A stretch of 64,000 nt of DNA from Drosophila persimilis (taxonomy: Eukaryota; Arthropoda; Insecta; Diptera; Drosophilidae), in NCBI RefSeq assembly GCF_003286085.1, contig NW_020825298.1, forward strand, positions 10,540,001 through 10,604,000, written 5' to 3'. Of the stretch, positions 13,496 to 24,700 are shown piece after piece. How positions within the stretch are numbered: position 1 is the first letter of the stretch; each line of letters starts with the position of its first letter. The notes beneath the pieces are model-generated. The model did no database searches and was not told the DNA's origin. It worked only from the letters and a program-made list of their open reading frames with translations. The translations under genes and the position numbers were made by a program.

Positions 13496-16034
13496 ATGCC
13501 AAAATCAAAAAAATCAAAATCGAAAAGTGAGACTTTGGGCAAGTCATCAAATCGATCCCATGCAATTGCAAAAGGCAATAAAGTGCAGCTGAGGAAGAAA
13601 AGTCCAGGGAAAACTGTACCTGGAACTTCCAAATCGGTTTTCAGTCCCAGAAACACCCCACCGAGTCCCTCAGCACATGAAGAGATTCAAAAAACTCACG
13701 CATACTCGCATGAATCTATTCAAAAAAATAGTAGCACTCAAAACCAAATCAAATCTGAAAAACATTCGGAAGATGAAAAGCAGAGAAGCCCGCTGCATGC
13801 AAACGATCCTGAGGATGACACAAATCCATTTCCAGACCAAGGAATATCTCTTGTGAAATTGTCTGAGAATGTTATCTACGGTGAAGACGAACACATCTAT
13901 GAGGACGGCAGTAAAGTATCACTAAGCTCCAACCCCAAAAGCGGCTTTTCTACACCAACAATACTGGATGCAAAAACTAGTGTTATTTCTAACACTTCTA
14001 ACAAATCGAACGTTACTTTTGAAAAAAAACATCATGCGGTCCGACCAAAGACTTCACTCCATAAAAAGCCCAAAGGTTCGACAGTATCGATCCACAAAAG
14101 ACCCCAAGCAACGCAAGAATCCATCCATAAAAAGGCCAAAAAATTGGAGCGTAACGATGCCTTCAGTATACACCTTCTTAAAAAACGACCTAAGCCGGAA
14201 GTCGATATTCAATGGAAAGCTCCAGATGACAATATCTCTGTTCGGTCAGAAAATGCTGGTGGTGATGAAGTACGCGAACCAGACAATACCAATTCCGAAA
14301 CGGGTGATAAGAAAAACTTGGAAATAACGAGTTATATGGACATCCTTAACCAGATCCGCGACTTGCCCAACTGGAATGAACTGGATGAGACAGCTACGGT
14401 TGATTTTTCAGAAGAAATTCACGAGGTCAAGGCAGAGGACCCATCGGGAAAATTTAGAGACCCGTTGGCTGCCGTCTCGACAGACCTGAATCTCGCCAAG
14501 GGAGATACTGAGACAGATCATGAGGGATTGTCTGAGGCCCAGCCGTCTCAACAAAAGTTGAGTAGACTTAGTCTATCGGTCATCTCCAGCTCAGAAATAG
14601 AAGAAAGTGATTCTTTTGATGATGATTTGTCTTTTAAGACTATCTTTGAAGTCCCACGACCAGTCAAACGTACTAGTCTCGTTTTTGATTTAGAGGAAGG
14701 GAAGTCGGAGGTCATCGTCAAAGTTAACCCATGTGAATTGAACTCAATGGTCTACGACTTTCTGGACGAACTCATTTGCAAAGTCATTGACGTAACCACA
14801 AAGCCTGAACGGCTAACACACAGAGTACTAGACAAAGAAAAGCTCATGGATACACTGCTGGCTGAAGCCAATAAGCATCATTTGGAACAGATTATAAACC
14901 AAAATTTATCAAAACGTATTACCGATATCCTGGTGCGCCGTTGCAAGTACTCTCTAGTAAAGCCGGATACAAATGAAATTACCAAAGAGAACAACCGGGT
15001 TCGCTGTCTTTCCGCATTAAATGAGCTGGACTATTGGCTTAAGCGTGAAAAACAGTCTACTGAAATAGCCCGCAACGAGGTAGAGCGAAATGTCATCGAG
15101 GAGAACACAAAGAGAACTGAGGACGATGAACAGTTTCAGCGGCTGGAGAACCTTATAAATAGTACCATACTTAATTGCCAAAACGTTTCAGATCATTTAA
15201 AAATTGTAACTACACATCTTAAAACTGATTTATCTATTAATACCTTTCACGAGTACCTACACAGTTAACTAGAAATATAATCAGAAGGCTAAGGAAGATG
15301 CGCGATGAGTTGTCTGAGACACGTCTGAACTTGATCCTGAAGCAACACACATATTCACATATTAAAACGGTAAGACATATCGTTGAACAGACAGTACCTA
15401 TGTATAAGGAAGATCAATAAAAATATACTTTTCAGAAAGTGGAAGAAATGGACACCATTTCGGAAAACCTCACCATGCACAGATATCTGTCAGTCGAAGC
15501 TCAGGTTGAGAATTTGAGCAGGACATTGGAGTGTGAGTAATCCATTTGATATGCAAGAATATTTCCTAATTTTTACAATTTTTAGCCAAAAACTTAAGCA
15601 TTGTAAAATCGTCCAGCCTCATCAATAGCAAGCTCCATTCAGTGTCCCATCTAAGGTGTCGTCGAAAGGCATTGAGCCGGAAACTTTCGGCGGCCCAGTG
15701 CATACTCGGGTCCCTCAGGCAGAATTTCCAGGACTTGCGGCTCAAGGCCTATCGGTGTAACACAAAGCACAACAAGCTATATAAGTGTCTCGATGATGTA
15801 CGCTACCAAGGTGGTATTATGTTATATCCCCAGCTCATGACGGATTATGACCAGACGCTGGAGTTATTTGCCAAAAAGCGATCTGAGATCGAGGTTCTAA
15901 GGGCGGAGCATGATATTCTGATCGAAAGAATCGAAAAGATCGAAGAGGAGCTTAGAATTACACTGAAAAATCGTAAGGGATCTAGGAATCAACTTCGCGC
16001 TTCCACCTTAGTTGACAGAATGGCAAAGATTTGA
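13496..16034 (+). CDS. Coiled-coil protein related to axonemal CCDC113/CCDC96
   Basis: Four exons, 13496-15205, 15265-15369, 15436-15532 and 15586-16034, give 787 codons (786 aa) with consistent phases and introns of 53-66 nt. The first intron must be spliced out because the unspliced frame stops at 15249-15270; its GTAACT donor, TTAAT branch and CTACACAG acceptor fit. The N-terminal ~300 residues are basic and low complexity, with repeated SIHKK/SLHKK motifs. The second half is a long coiled coil. The last exon (residues ~638-786) reads like the DUF4201 region of CCDC113/CCDC96, with the landmark sequence GGIMLYPQLMTDYDQTLE followed by a heptad region. In other animals that family sits at axonemal dynein-regulatory structures. 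I infer a ciliary or sperm-tail role. AATAAA signals are at 16077 and 16081. Family assignment is from memory of motif order and is moderate. Confidence 0.7.
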
Positions 16035-16565
16035 GTGTTTAAATCACGCTCTTGGTGAAACGAGAGAATCAATGCCAATAAATAAAAAACATCTTTTAAG
16101 TTTACTTTCTTGATTTACAATGATAAAAACCCAACATTGAGCGAGGGTGCGCTTGAGAGTCGACAGAGGGTCCGACAGGGGTTGCGCTGTCTCTTCGGTT
16201 TATTAATTTTGCGGGTTCGGAAACAATTCCTTCTGGGTGTTACACACATCCACTTCCACCGCAAATCGAATATACCTCTATACTCTGCGAGTACCAGGTA
16301 TAAAAACAAATACGAATGGGATGGTGATATTTCACTTTAGGTGTATCTCCCTTCAAACGTAAGTAAACGTCTTACGGCTGACGTAATGGCCAAGTTAACA
16401 GTTTTGAGCATGAAACTCGCAGAAATGCGAGCATAAAGAAAATACCAAAAAAATCCTAAATTTTTAGATAGTATGTCATTGAATTCGTTGTCCAACACTT
16501 AAACTGTGCCTGTCGTTGTGTCTTTATTCTGGAAAATCAAATAAGTCTCAATCTATTTTGTAACA

Positions 16566-17156
16566 ATGTCTAGTCGGCCCAGCCCAATTCCAACGTTCAA
16601 GTGCGTAATAGTCGGCAAGGAGGGATGCGGAAAGAGTACCTTCATCCATCGTCACTTGACGGGTCATTTCGAGCAAAAGTATTTGCCCACATTTGGAATC
16701 ACGGTGATCAAACTCATATTTCCTACAACTCGCGGGCCAATCTGCTTCGAAATGTGGGAGGGAGGGAAGGCCGAGTACGTCCAGTATCGGAATCCATTTT
16801 TCAAGAATGTACAATGCGCCATCGTAATGTTTGACCTCAGCCTAAAGGACCCATTCAAGAACTTTGACGAATACTACTCTATGTCTAATATGCTCCCGTC
16901 AGACATCCTAAAATTCGTTTGTGGCAACAAGGCGGATCAAGAATTGGGCAATCCTAGCCCTCTGCCAACGAATATCCACCGCTGTACAAAGATGTCTGTT
17001 AAAACTAATATGAACACACTGCTGCCTTTTCTGCACCTCTCGCGCAGAATTTTTAAAGACCCCTCGCTCGAGGTCATGCCGAGGACAACATTGTTGCCGG
17101 CACAAGTGGAGCCCAGTCGCCAGGAGAGACAGCCAGAACAGGATAAGGACCTTTAA
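16566..17156 (+). CDS. Ran-like GTPase, intronless, catalytic Gln lost
   Basis: A single-exon 196-aa protein that aligns to Ran residue for residue through the first ~80 positions. It keeps the P-loop (GKEGCGKST, residues 17-25), the RHLTG motif, switch I Thr42, RGPI, QCAI.MFD, and the base-recognition motif NKAD (121-124). The G3/switch II motif WDTAGQE is WEGGKAE: Asp65 to Glu, Gly68 to Lys and the catalytic Gln69 to Ala. The G5 SAKSN is SVKTN, and the acidic DEDDDL tail is EQDKDL; the protein is about 20 residues shorter than Ran. Lack of introns suggests a retrocopy. Independent Ran retrocopies with male-biased expression are known in several Drosophila lineages. An expected property, by family knowledge, is GTP binding without normal hydrolysis, so it could act as an effector sink. 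The frame is intact, so I call it a gene and not a pseudogene. Confidence 0.85.
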   Translation: MSSRPSPIPTFKCVIVGKEGCGKSTFIHRHLTGHFEQKYLPTFGITVIKLIFPTTRGPICFEMWEGGKAEYVQYRNPFFKNVQCAIVMFDLSLKDPFKNFDEYYSMSNMLPSDILKFVCGNKADQELGNPSPLPTNIHRCTKMSVKTNMNTLLPFLHLSRRIFKDPSLEVMPRTTLLPAQVEPSRQERQPEQDKDL

Positions 17157-17698
17157 TATCATATGAAGATACACCGATACACAAAACAAGACAGAGTGCG
17201 TGTGTGCGTGTGTGTGGCTGCTACATCGGGTGACACATCAGACAGCAGCAGTACACTCTTAAAAGTAGGTGCCTGATTATTTATTTATGAATCCCTAAGT
17301 AATCTGAAATTTATCCATCCTTTCAGGCCATTGTGGCGTCCAGTGCTTCAATACATCAGATGACGGAATGTCATCGTGCCACGAGGTGTGGCAACATAAA
17401 AAGACTTCATACCAGTACGGGCAAAGCATTTACAGCTTCGCATCTTCAATAAATAATTTACTATATTTAATCAGAATTTAATTAACAATAACAATAAAAA
17501 CCACTTGACATGATGAATAACAGAACGAGAGGAAATGTTGTTTGTCACTGCTACGACCGCGACTCTGCATTTATACCCCATACTCTGGTTACGACTACAT
17601 ACATGTAGTTCTGGTGGGTTAGTCGTGGCCAGCTCGGAGTGGGGGGCACTCGCAACAATGTATTTCCTTGCACCGGCTTATACCATTGCATTGACTCT
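17157..17698. other. Spacer downstream of Ran-like gene
   Basis: This is non-coding. A plausible small intron (GTAGGT donor near 17265, TTTCAG acceptor near 17325) could lie in a 3' UTR, but no protein frame goes with it. Confidence 0.3.
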
Positions 17699-18010
17699 TA
17701 TTTCTTGGCTCTTTTATTTTTATATTCCCTCCAGTTCAATTGGCCGACACCCTTTCTGGCCCCAAGCTGCTATGCCGCGATCGCCTCTTCATACCCCCTA
17801 CGTAAATTTATTAAGTTATTATTTATTCTATTACTTTATTTAACACTTTCTTTTATTTTAGCAGGTCTCCAAGGGCTTCCCGCTTCTGGTGTTCCGATTA
17901 ATACGAAGGAGTGTGCGCTCGACGACGGCTGTCCACCCCATGCGACCGGCTGACATCACGAACTCCCAGCCGGCTCCTGCGCACTGGACCACGATGCACA
18001 CTGTGATCTT
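17699..18010 (+). repeat. Outer partial copy of the intron-bearing element
   Basis: This stretch is a direct repeat of about 21279-21620, with the same 60-nt GT-AG intron (here with donor context CTAC/GTAAAT) and an internal deletion of roughly 35 bp. It abuts the left edge of the palindrome at ~18011, and the right arm has no matching outer copy. It therefore marks a rearrangement junction. The sequence gives no recognisable transposase or reverse transcriptase. Confidence 0.65.
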
Positions 18011-18068
18011 TAATGAGGGACGACCAATCAAGTACTTAGATGCATTACATCTGCAAATGACAGAGCAT
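18011..18068 (+). pseudogene. Exon fragment of an unidentified gene, left copy
   Basis: An open stretch reading NEGRPIKYLDALHLQMTEH ends exactly at a good donor (GAGCAT/GTAAGA). The right arm carries the same fragment at 37345-37288, reading GRTIKYLAALHLQ there, and continues beyond the palindrome boundary. No other exon of this gene is recognisable in the window, so both are fragments. I do not recognise the family. Confidence 0.45.
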
Positions 18069-19514
18069 GTAAGAAAATCTGAATAATTTCATCTAAAGAG
18101 TAGATGCACGAGTTGAATGAATGGAGCAACAGCTTTATATCTGCTTCGGCCATAAGATCGGGCATAAAGTATTGCACGTTTTGCCTTTGTGTACTTATGC
18201 GGAGGGGAAGGATGGGGACGCACACCATCATCGCCTTAACTCATAAACCAATCATGCACTTCATCTCACAGACAACAGCAACGCAACAGCCATGCGATGC
18301 CTAATTAGGCCCGCTTAAGACAAGATTCGACCAGAACAGAGGCCCAGACTCAGGACCAGACCCAGAGCCAAGCAGGCAACGGCTTTAATTATGCGTAAGC
18401 CGTAAAGAGCCCATTAATGTCATTTTCGTTGCATTTTCCGGGCAGTCGGAGGGCGTGTTGGCCGCATGTTTGATTAACAGACACTTCTGGCGTGTTTCCG
18501 ACGTATGCTCAGTCCATAATTCTGATAGATTCACTCCGATGTGGTCTCAAGGAGAAAATTATCTTGTATATGCGATTCTCTTTGGCATTTTAATCACATT
18601 TAGCCGTGGATTTGTGAATTATTTAGAGAATACTTAAATGTGTGAGTCACATAATTCGTAAATAGCCTTTTGAAGCTATTATTTATAAAAAATATTCACG
18701 TTAGATTTTTAAATTTCCGTTAAAAATAAAGAAGTACATTTTGATTCCAATAGATGGCGCTTTTCGGACGACACCTATCGCGCACTATTAGTACCAACAT
18801 CTCCGCCAATCGCTTTACGCGGTTCTTTTCCATGAAGGGCTGGACACTCGGATTTTTGTTTTTCATATTTATTGGCGCGCTTTTAAATTCTATGTAATGT
18901 ACGAACAAAAAGGTTTACAAGAGGTTCACCTCTCTGAGATATTTCTATCCTGCTTTTCCTATCACAGCTCTAACGGTATGAGTTACAAAATAATATAAAA
19001 TATGTATATATACATTACCGACATTGCCTTCCCTCCTGCACCATGCACCATGCATTACCTCGTCGGCTTTGACCGAGTAAGTCCTGTCGCTTTCTCAATC
19101 TGTCGCGCTCTTGTCGAAGCCTCGCTTGCATTAGGGCACGGGCCATTCGGCCGGCCTGACCTTGATTCGATCCAGCAATCACTTGAATCTCGTCTATCGT
19201 CTTAGAACAGATTTTCAATGCGAACAATCGTCGTCTTTTCAATATCTTTCAATTGATCGCAACATACGCTGCCGAAGAAGCTCAGTAGCTCAACATAATT
19301 TTGAGCTCATTTATCTTCAGTTTTAGCCATTTTTGGCGTATCGTTGGCCCTACCGTATACAATCTAGCTTGTACTCTGAGAATCTGGCAGCACTGCTCGG
19401 CAGCACAGCTGACGGGCGCCGTTACTCTGCAAAAAGCGTGCGTGCTTCGCTTCGGATTTCCCAAATTTCAATTTGCATTGCAGATCAGCAAAAACTGTGT
19501 GAAAGTCATTGAAA
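18069..19514. other. Left-arm flank and 5' leader of the Bx copy
   Basis: No coding exon is convincing. The segment is matched in inverted orientation by 35410-36824 with only scattered differences. The last ~250 bp before the ATG probably contain the transcribed leader of the Bx copy. Confidence 0.45.
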
Positions 19515-20696
19515 ATGAACAATTTTATCGAACCTTCAGCTGCATCGCCCAGCATAGGCGATGCGGGGCGCATTACTATGCAGAACATCAGTTCATCATC
19601 AGATCAGTTCTTGGTGCCGAATTTCGAAAAGCGCAGCAGCATTGCCGCCACACACCTGCCATTGCCGCTGCAGCATTTCTTTCCTGTGTCGCCTGTGGTG
19701 CCGCCGTCTGTGGTGACGGCAGTGGGGCCCGATGTCGACTCCCCGCAGCCATCGCGTTCGCGGATGGCGCAAATGGAAATCTATTGGAATGGTATAGCGT
19801 CCGTGAATAATAAGATGACTATGGATATCACCAAAACAGAGCCCGGACTCGTCGGGCTCTCATCGAATCAACAGCAGCAGCACTCAAGACAGCAGCAGCA
19901 GGCCGCCAGCATGAACAGCAACAGTGGCAACAACGTGGGGCAGAATACCAACAACGGTTGCAACAGCAACGGCGGCGGGGTGAACAGCGGCAACAACAAC
20001 AGCCTCAGCAATGTCCAGAGCATTGCCGCTGCGGCCAACAACAATAACAACAACAACAATGGAAGCCTGCTGTGCGCCGGCTGCGGCAAGCACATCAAGG
20101 ACCGTTACTTTCTGCGCGCCCTGGACATGCTGTGGCACCAGGACTGCCTCAAGTGCGGCTGCTGCGACTGTCGCCTGGGCGAAGTGGGGTCCACCCTCTA
20201 CAAGACGGGCAACCTAATCCTGTGCAAGCTTGATTATTTTCGATTATTTGGCAACACGGGCTACTGTGCCGCCTGCAGCAAGGTGATCTCCGCCTTTGAG
20301 ATGGTGATGCGCGCCCACACCAATGTCTACCATTTTGATTGCTTCGCCTGCCAGCAGTGCAACCATCGATTGTGCGTTGGCGATCGGTTCTATTTGTGCA
20401 AGAACAAGATTCTCTGCGAGTACGACTACGAGGAGTGGCTGCTCTTCGCCACGATTGCCGCTGGGGTCCCGGATGCCGCCGGCGGACTGCCCGACGGAGG
20501 ACCAGGCGAGGCCAACATGGGTGTGGTCGTGGGCATAGTCAACAGTCCGTGCACCCCCGGCGACCACAACAATAACAAGGGACCCCAGACGCCCACCGGA
20601 GGCGGCTCTCCGTTTGCGGCCGCGGCCACTGCTGCTGCTGAAGAACCAGCTAGGGGCGTCCAGACAAAAAAAAGCCCTGAGCATGGGCGCGCCTAG
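19515..20696 (+). CDS. LIM-only protein, intronless Beadex (dLMO) copy, left arm
   Basis: A 393-aa frame starts at MNNFIEPSAASPSIGD. A Gln/Asn-rich region holds the typical dLMO sequence MTMDITKTEPGLVGLSSNQ, then come two LIM domains (about residues 186-245 and 250-302) and a Gly/Pro/Ala-rich tail. All zinc ligands of both LIM domains are present (CxxC...HxxC, CxxC...CxxD). LIM-only proteins bind Ldb1/Chip and compete with LIM-homeodomain factors such as Apterous in the nucleus. No intron interrupts the LIM domains, whereas I recall the native gene as multi-exonic, so I infer a retrocopy. It differs from its inverted partner at 34210-35409 by one residue and a 6-residue indel in the first ~236 residues, but by 19 residues in the last ~157. 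Derived changes shared by both copies relative to remembered dLMO include EEWLLFA where I expect EERLVFA. The stop is TAG, followed in frame by 63 open codons. Confidence 0.85.
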   Translation: MNNFIEPSAASPSIGDAGRITMQNISSSSDQFLVPNFEKRSSIAATHLPLPLQHFFPVSPVVPPSVVTAVGPDVDSPQPSRSRMAQMEIYWNGIASVNNKMTMDITKTEPGLVGLSSNQQQQHSRQQQQAASMNSNSGNNVGQNTNNGCNSNGGGVNSGNNNSLSNVQSIAAAANNNNNNNNGSLLCAGCGKHIKDRYFLRALDMLWHQDCLKCGCCDCRLGEVGSTLYKTGNLILCKLDYFRLFGNTGYCAACSKVISAFEMVMRAHTNVYHFDCFACQQCNHRLCVGDRFYLCKNKILCEYDYEEWLLFATIAAGVPDAAGGLPDGGPGEANMGVVVGIVNSPCTPGDHNNNKGPQTPTGGGSPFAAAATAAAEEPARGVQTKKSPEHGRA

Positions 20697-20888
20697 GAGG
20701 AGGAGCGTCTGGATCCATTGGAGCAGCAGGAGGAGGAACAGCAGCTGGAGGAGGCGTTGGCAGCATGGGAAGCAGCTGAAAACGCTAAAAAACAATATTC
20801 TACAACCGCAACTGAATCGAGAAGGGTAGATCGTGGCTCGTCGCTCTTGGAACGAGGGAGACAGGGGGAGAGAGACCGCGAGATTTGA
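20697..20888 (+). other. Possible readthrough extension of the left Bx copy
   Basis: After the TAG at 20694-20696 the same frame stays open for 63 codons. It is Glu/Gln-rich (EEERLDPLEQQEEEQQLEEA and onward) and ends at TGA 20886-20888. The right arm keeps the same extension, and the two differences I see (GAG/GAA and TAT/TAC) are silent in this frame. It may be a true readthrough tail, or coding sequence cut off by a nonsense mutation before the duplication. Confidence 0.35.
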
Positions 20889-21212
20889 TGCCACATGCTT
20901 ACGGATGATGGAGTCGATATTCAATCTTCGTTTGCTTTTGACTGAGCTCAAGTCTTATAGTGTTATAGATTTAGTTTTTGGTTAAGTTGTCTCACAAATC
21001 ACTTGCTGAATGTTGCACATGTTGCAAGTGCAGAACTAAGTTTTCATTTCCCTTTCGAATGGGCAAATATTCGTTTCATAGATCGATTTTTTTTTTTTTT
21101 ATTTGTCGAGTGTGTACCACCTCATATGGGTATACTCGTATTCGCATTCATATTCATATTGATATTGATATATGTATGTAACAAATAGTTTTTAGTTTTC
21201 ACGCTCGAAGCG
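20889..21212. other. 3' region of left Bx copy
   Basis: AT-rich sequence with a poly-T run near 21090-21102; it is almost identical to the inverted partner. It is probably the 3' UTR of the Bx copy. Confidence 0.4.
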
Positions 21213-21775
21213 TTGCGGTGCCAAAATAAATTCAAACGCATTCCTTGTTTCCCCCCTACTCATCATTTGCATAGACTTTTTTTCTTGGTTCTTTTATTCT
21301 TATATTCCCTCCAGTTCAATTGGCCTACACCCTTTCTGGCCCCAAGCTGCTATGCCGCGATCGCCTCTTCATACCCCCTAGGTAAATTTATTAAGTTATT
21401 ATTTATTCTTTTACTTTATTTAACACTTTCTTTTATTTTAGCAGGTCTCCTTCCCTCTTCTGGTGTTCCGATTAATACGAAGGAGTGTGCGCTCGACGAC
21501 GGCTGTCCACCCCAGGCGACCGGCTGACATCACGAGCTCCCAGCCGTCCCCTGCGCACTGGGCCACGATACAAAGCGCCCCTTGGGACATGATTCCTGTC
21601 GCGCGACACTGTGATCTTTAGTCTGGTCTACTTTTTTGTCCGGCCACTGCCAGAGCCCTCATCCTTGCGTTCCAAGATGTTTTCTCCGCCTTTCCAGTCC
21701 GCTCGCTGTCGGTACCTCCTTCTCTCGGGAGGTCCAAGGGATGTGTTCCAGAGCTCGGACTGATTTTCGTAGTAG
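21213..21775 (+). repeat. Intron-bearing element of unknown origin, left arm copy
   Basis: A 60-nt intron (21382-21441, GTAAAT ... TTTTAG) lies inside sequence that occurs three times in the window: here, partially at 17699-18010, and inverted at 33132-33694. Its 3' edge passes directly into the satellite at 21776. Open frames are short and differ between copies, so I see no reliable product. It could be a transposable-element remnant or a transduced gene piece. Confidence 0.5.
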
Positions 21776-24700
21776 TGCCGTTCGACAGTCTGGATTCTCG
21801 CGATGCTGGGAGTGTCGGTCCTTCTCCGATCTGGTCCTATTTGGCTGAGATATAGCCTTCCGAAGATTTGGATTTGTTAAATATTAAAATATTGTTTGTT
21901 TTCTTTACGCTATATTTCAGCTGCACATCAACCGATCTGGGCGTGGCATGTCTCTCCGTGATCGGGAAAGTCCTGCCAACCGACTGCCGCCGGAAAAAAG
22001 GACATCAATTTTTCCCCGATTTTCGCAAAAAATCATGATGGTTACATCATTAAATTTGTCAAAAATCGGCCTCGTTTTCGTTGTGGAGATTTTGATGCCG
22101 TTCGACAGTCTGGATTCTCGCGATGCTGGGAGTGTCGGTCCTTCTCCGATCTGGTCCTATTTGGCTGAGATATAGCCTTCCGAAGATTTGGATTTGTTAA
22201 ATATTAAAATATTGTTTGTTTTCTTTACGCTATATTTCAGCTGCACATCAACCGATCTGGGCGTGGCATGTCTCTCCGTGATCGGGAAAGTCCTGCCAAC
22301 CGACTGCCGCCGGAAAAAAGGACATCAATTTTTCCCCGATTTTCGCAAAAAATCATGATGGTTACATCATTAAATTTGTCAAAAATCGGCCTCGTTTTCG
22401 TTGTGGAGATTTTGATGCCGTTCGACAGTCTGGATTCTCGCGATGCTGGGAGTGTCGGTCCTTCTCCGATCTGGTCCTATTTGGCTGAGATATAGCCTTC
22501 CGAAGATTTGGATTTGTTAAATATTAAAATATTGTTTGATTTCTTTACGCTATATTTCAGCTGCACATCAACCGATCTGGGCGTGGCATGTCTCTCCGTG
22601 ATCGGGAAAGTCCTGCCAACCGACTGCCGCTGGAAAAAAGGACATCAATTTTTCCCCGATTTTCGCAAAAAATCATGATGGTTACATCATTAAATTTGTC
22701 AAAAATCGGTCTCGTTTTCGTTGTGGAGATTTTGATGCCGTTCGACAGTCTGGATTCTCGCGATGCTGGGAGTGTCGGTCCTTCTCCGATCTGGTCCTAT
22801 TTGGCTGAGATATAGCCTTCCGAAGATTTGGATTTGTTAAATATTAAAATATTGTTTGTTTTCTTTACGCTATATTTCAGCTGCACATCAACCGATCTGG
22901 GCGTGGCATGTCTCTCCGTGATCGGGAAAGTCCTGCCAACCGACTGCCGCCGGAAAAAAGGACATCAATTTTTCCCCGATTTTCGCAAAAAATCATGATG
23001 GTTACATCATTAAATTTGTCAAAAATCGGCCTCGTTTTCGTTGTGGAGATTTTGATGCCGTTCGACAGTCTGGATTCTCGCGATGCTGGGAGTGTCGGTC
23101 CTTCTCCGATCTGGTCCTATTTGGCTGAGATATAGCCTTCCGAAGATTTGGATTTGTTAAATATTAAAATATTGTTTGTTTTCTTTACGCTATATTTCAG
23201 CTGCACATCAACCGATCTGGGCGTGGCATGTCTCTCCGTGATCGGGAAAGTCCTGCCAACCGACTGCCGCCGGAAAAAAGGACATCAATTTTTCCCCGAT
23301 TTTCGCAAAAAATCATGATGGTTATCATTAAATTTGTCAAAAATCGGCATCGTTTTCGTTGTGGAGATTTTGATGCCGTTCGACAGTCTGGATTCTCGCG
23401 ATGCTGGGAGTGTCGGTCCTTCTCCGATCTGGTCCTATTTGGCTGAGATATAGCCTTCCGAAGATTTGGATTTGTTAAATATTAAAATATTGTTTGTTTT
23501 CTTTACGCTATATTTCAGCTGCACATCAACCGATCTGGGCGTGGCATGTCTCTCCGTGATCGGGAAAGTCCTGCCAACCGACTGCCGCTGGAAAAAAGGA
23601 CATCAATTTTTCCCCGATTTTCGCAAAAAATCATGATGGTTACATCATTAAATTTGTCAAAAATCGGCCTCGTTTTTGTTGTGGAGATTTTGATGCCGTT
23701 CGACAGTCTGGATTCTCGCGATGCTGGGAGTGTCGGTCCTTCTCCGATCTGGTCCTATTTGGCTGAGATATAGCCTTCCGAAGATTTGGATTTGTTAAAT
23801 ATTAAAATATTGTTTGATTTCTTTACGCTATATTTCAGCTGCACATCAACCGATCTGGGCGTGGCATGTCTCTCCGTGATCGGGAAAGTCCTGCCAACCG
23901 ACTGCCGCTGGAAAAAAGGACATCAATTTTTCCCCGATTTTCGCAAAAAATCATGATTTACATCATTAAATTTGTCAAAAATCGGTCTCGTTTTCGTTGT
24001 GGAGATTTTGATGCCGTTCGACAGTCTGGATTCTCGCGATGCTGGGAGTGTCGGTCCTTCTCCGATCTGGTCCTATTTGGCTGAGATATAGCCTTCCGAA
24101 GATTTGGATTTGTTAAATATTAAAATATTGTTTGTTTTCTTTACGCTATATTTCAGCTGCACATCAACCGATCTGGGCGTGGCATGTCTCTCCGTGATCG
24201 GGAAAGTCCTGCCAACCGACTGCCGCCGGAAAAAAGGACATCAATTTTTCCCCGATTTTCGCAAAAAATCATGATGGTTACATCATTAAATTTGTCAAAA
24301 ATCGGCCTCGTTTTCGTTGTGGAGATTTTGATGCCGTTCGACAGTCTGGATTCTCGCGATGCTGGGAGTGTCGGTCCTTCTCCGATCTGGTCCTATTTGG
24401 CTGAGATATAGCCTTCCGAAGATTTGGATTTGTTAAATATTAAAATATTGTTTGTTTTCTTTACGCTATATTTCAGCTGCACATCAACCGATCTGGGCGT
24501 GGCATGTCTCTCCGTGATCGGGAAAGTCCTGCCAACCGACTGCCGCCGGAAAAAAGGACATCAATTTTTCCCCGATTTTCGCAAAAAATCATGATGGTTA
24601 CATCATTAAATTTGTCAAAAATCGGCCTCGTTTTCGTTGTGGAGATTTTGATGCCGTTCGACAGTCTGGATTCTCGCGATGCTGGGAGTGTCGGTCCTTC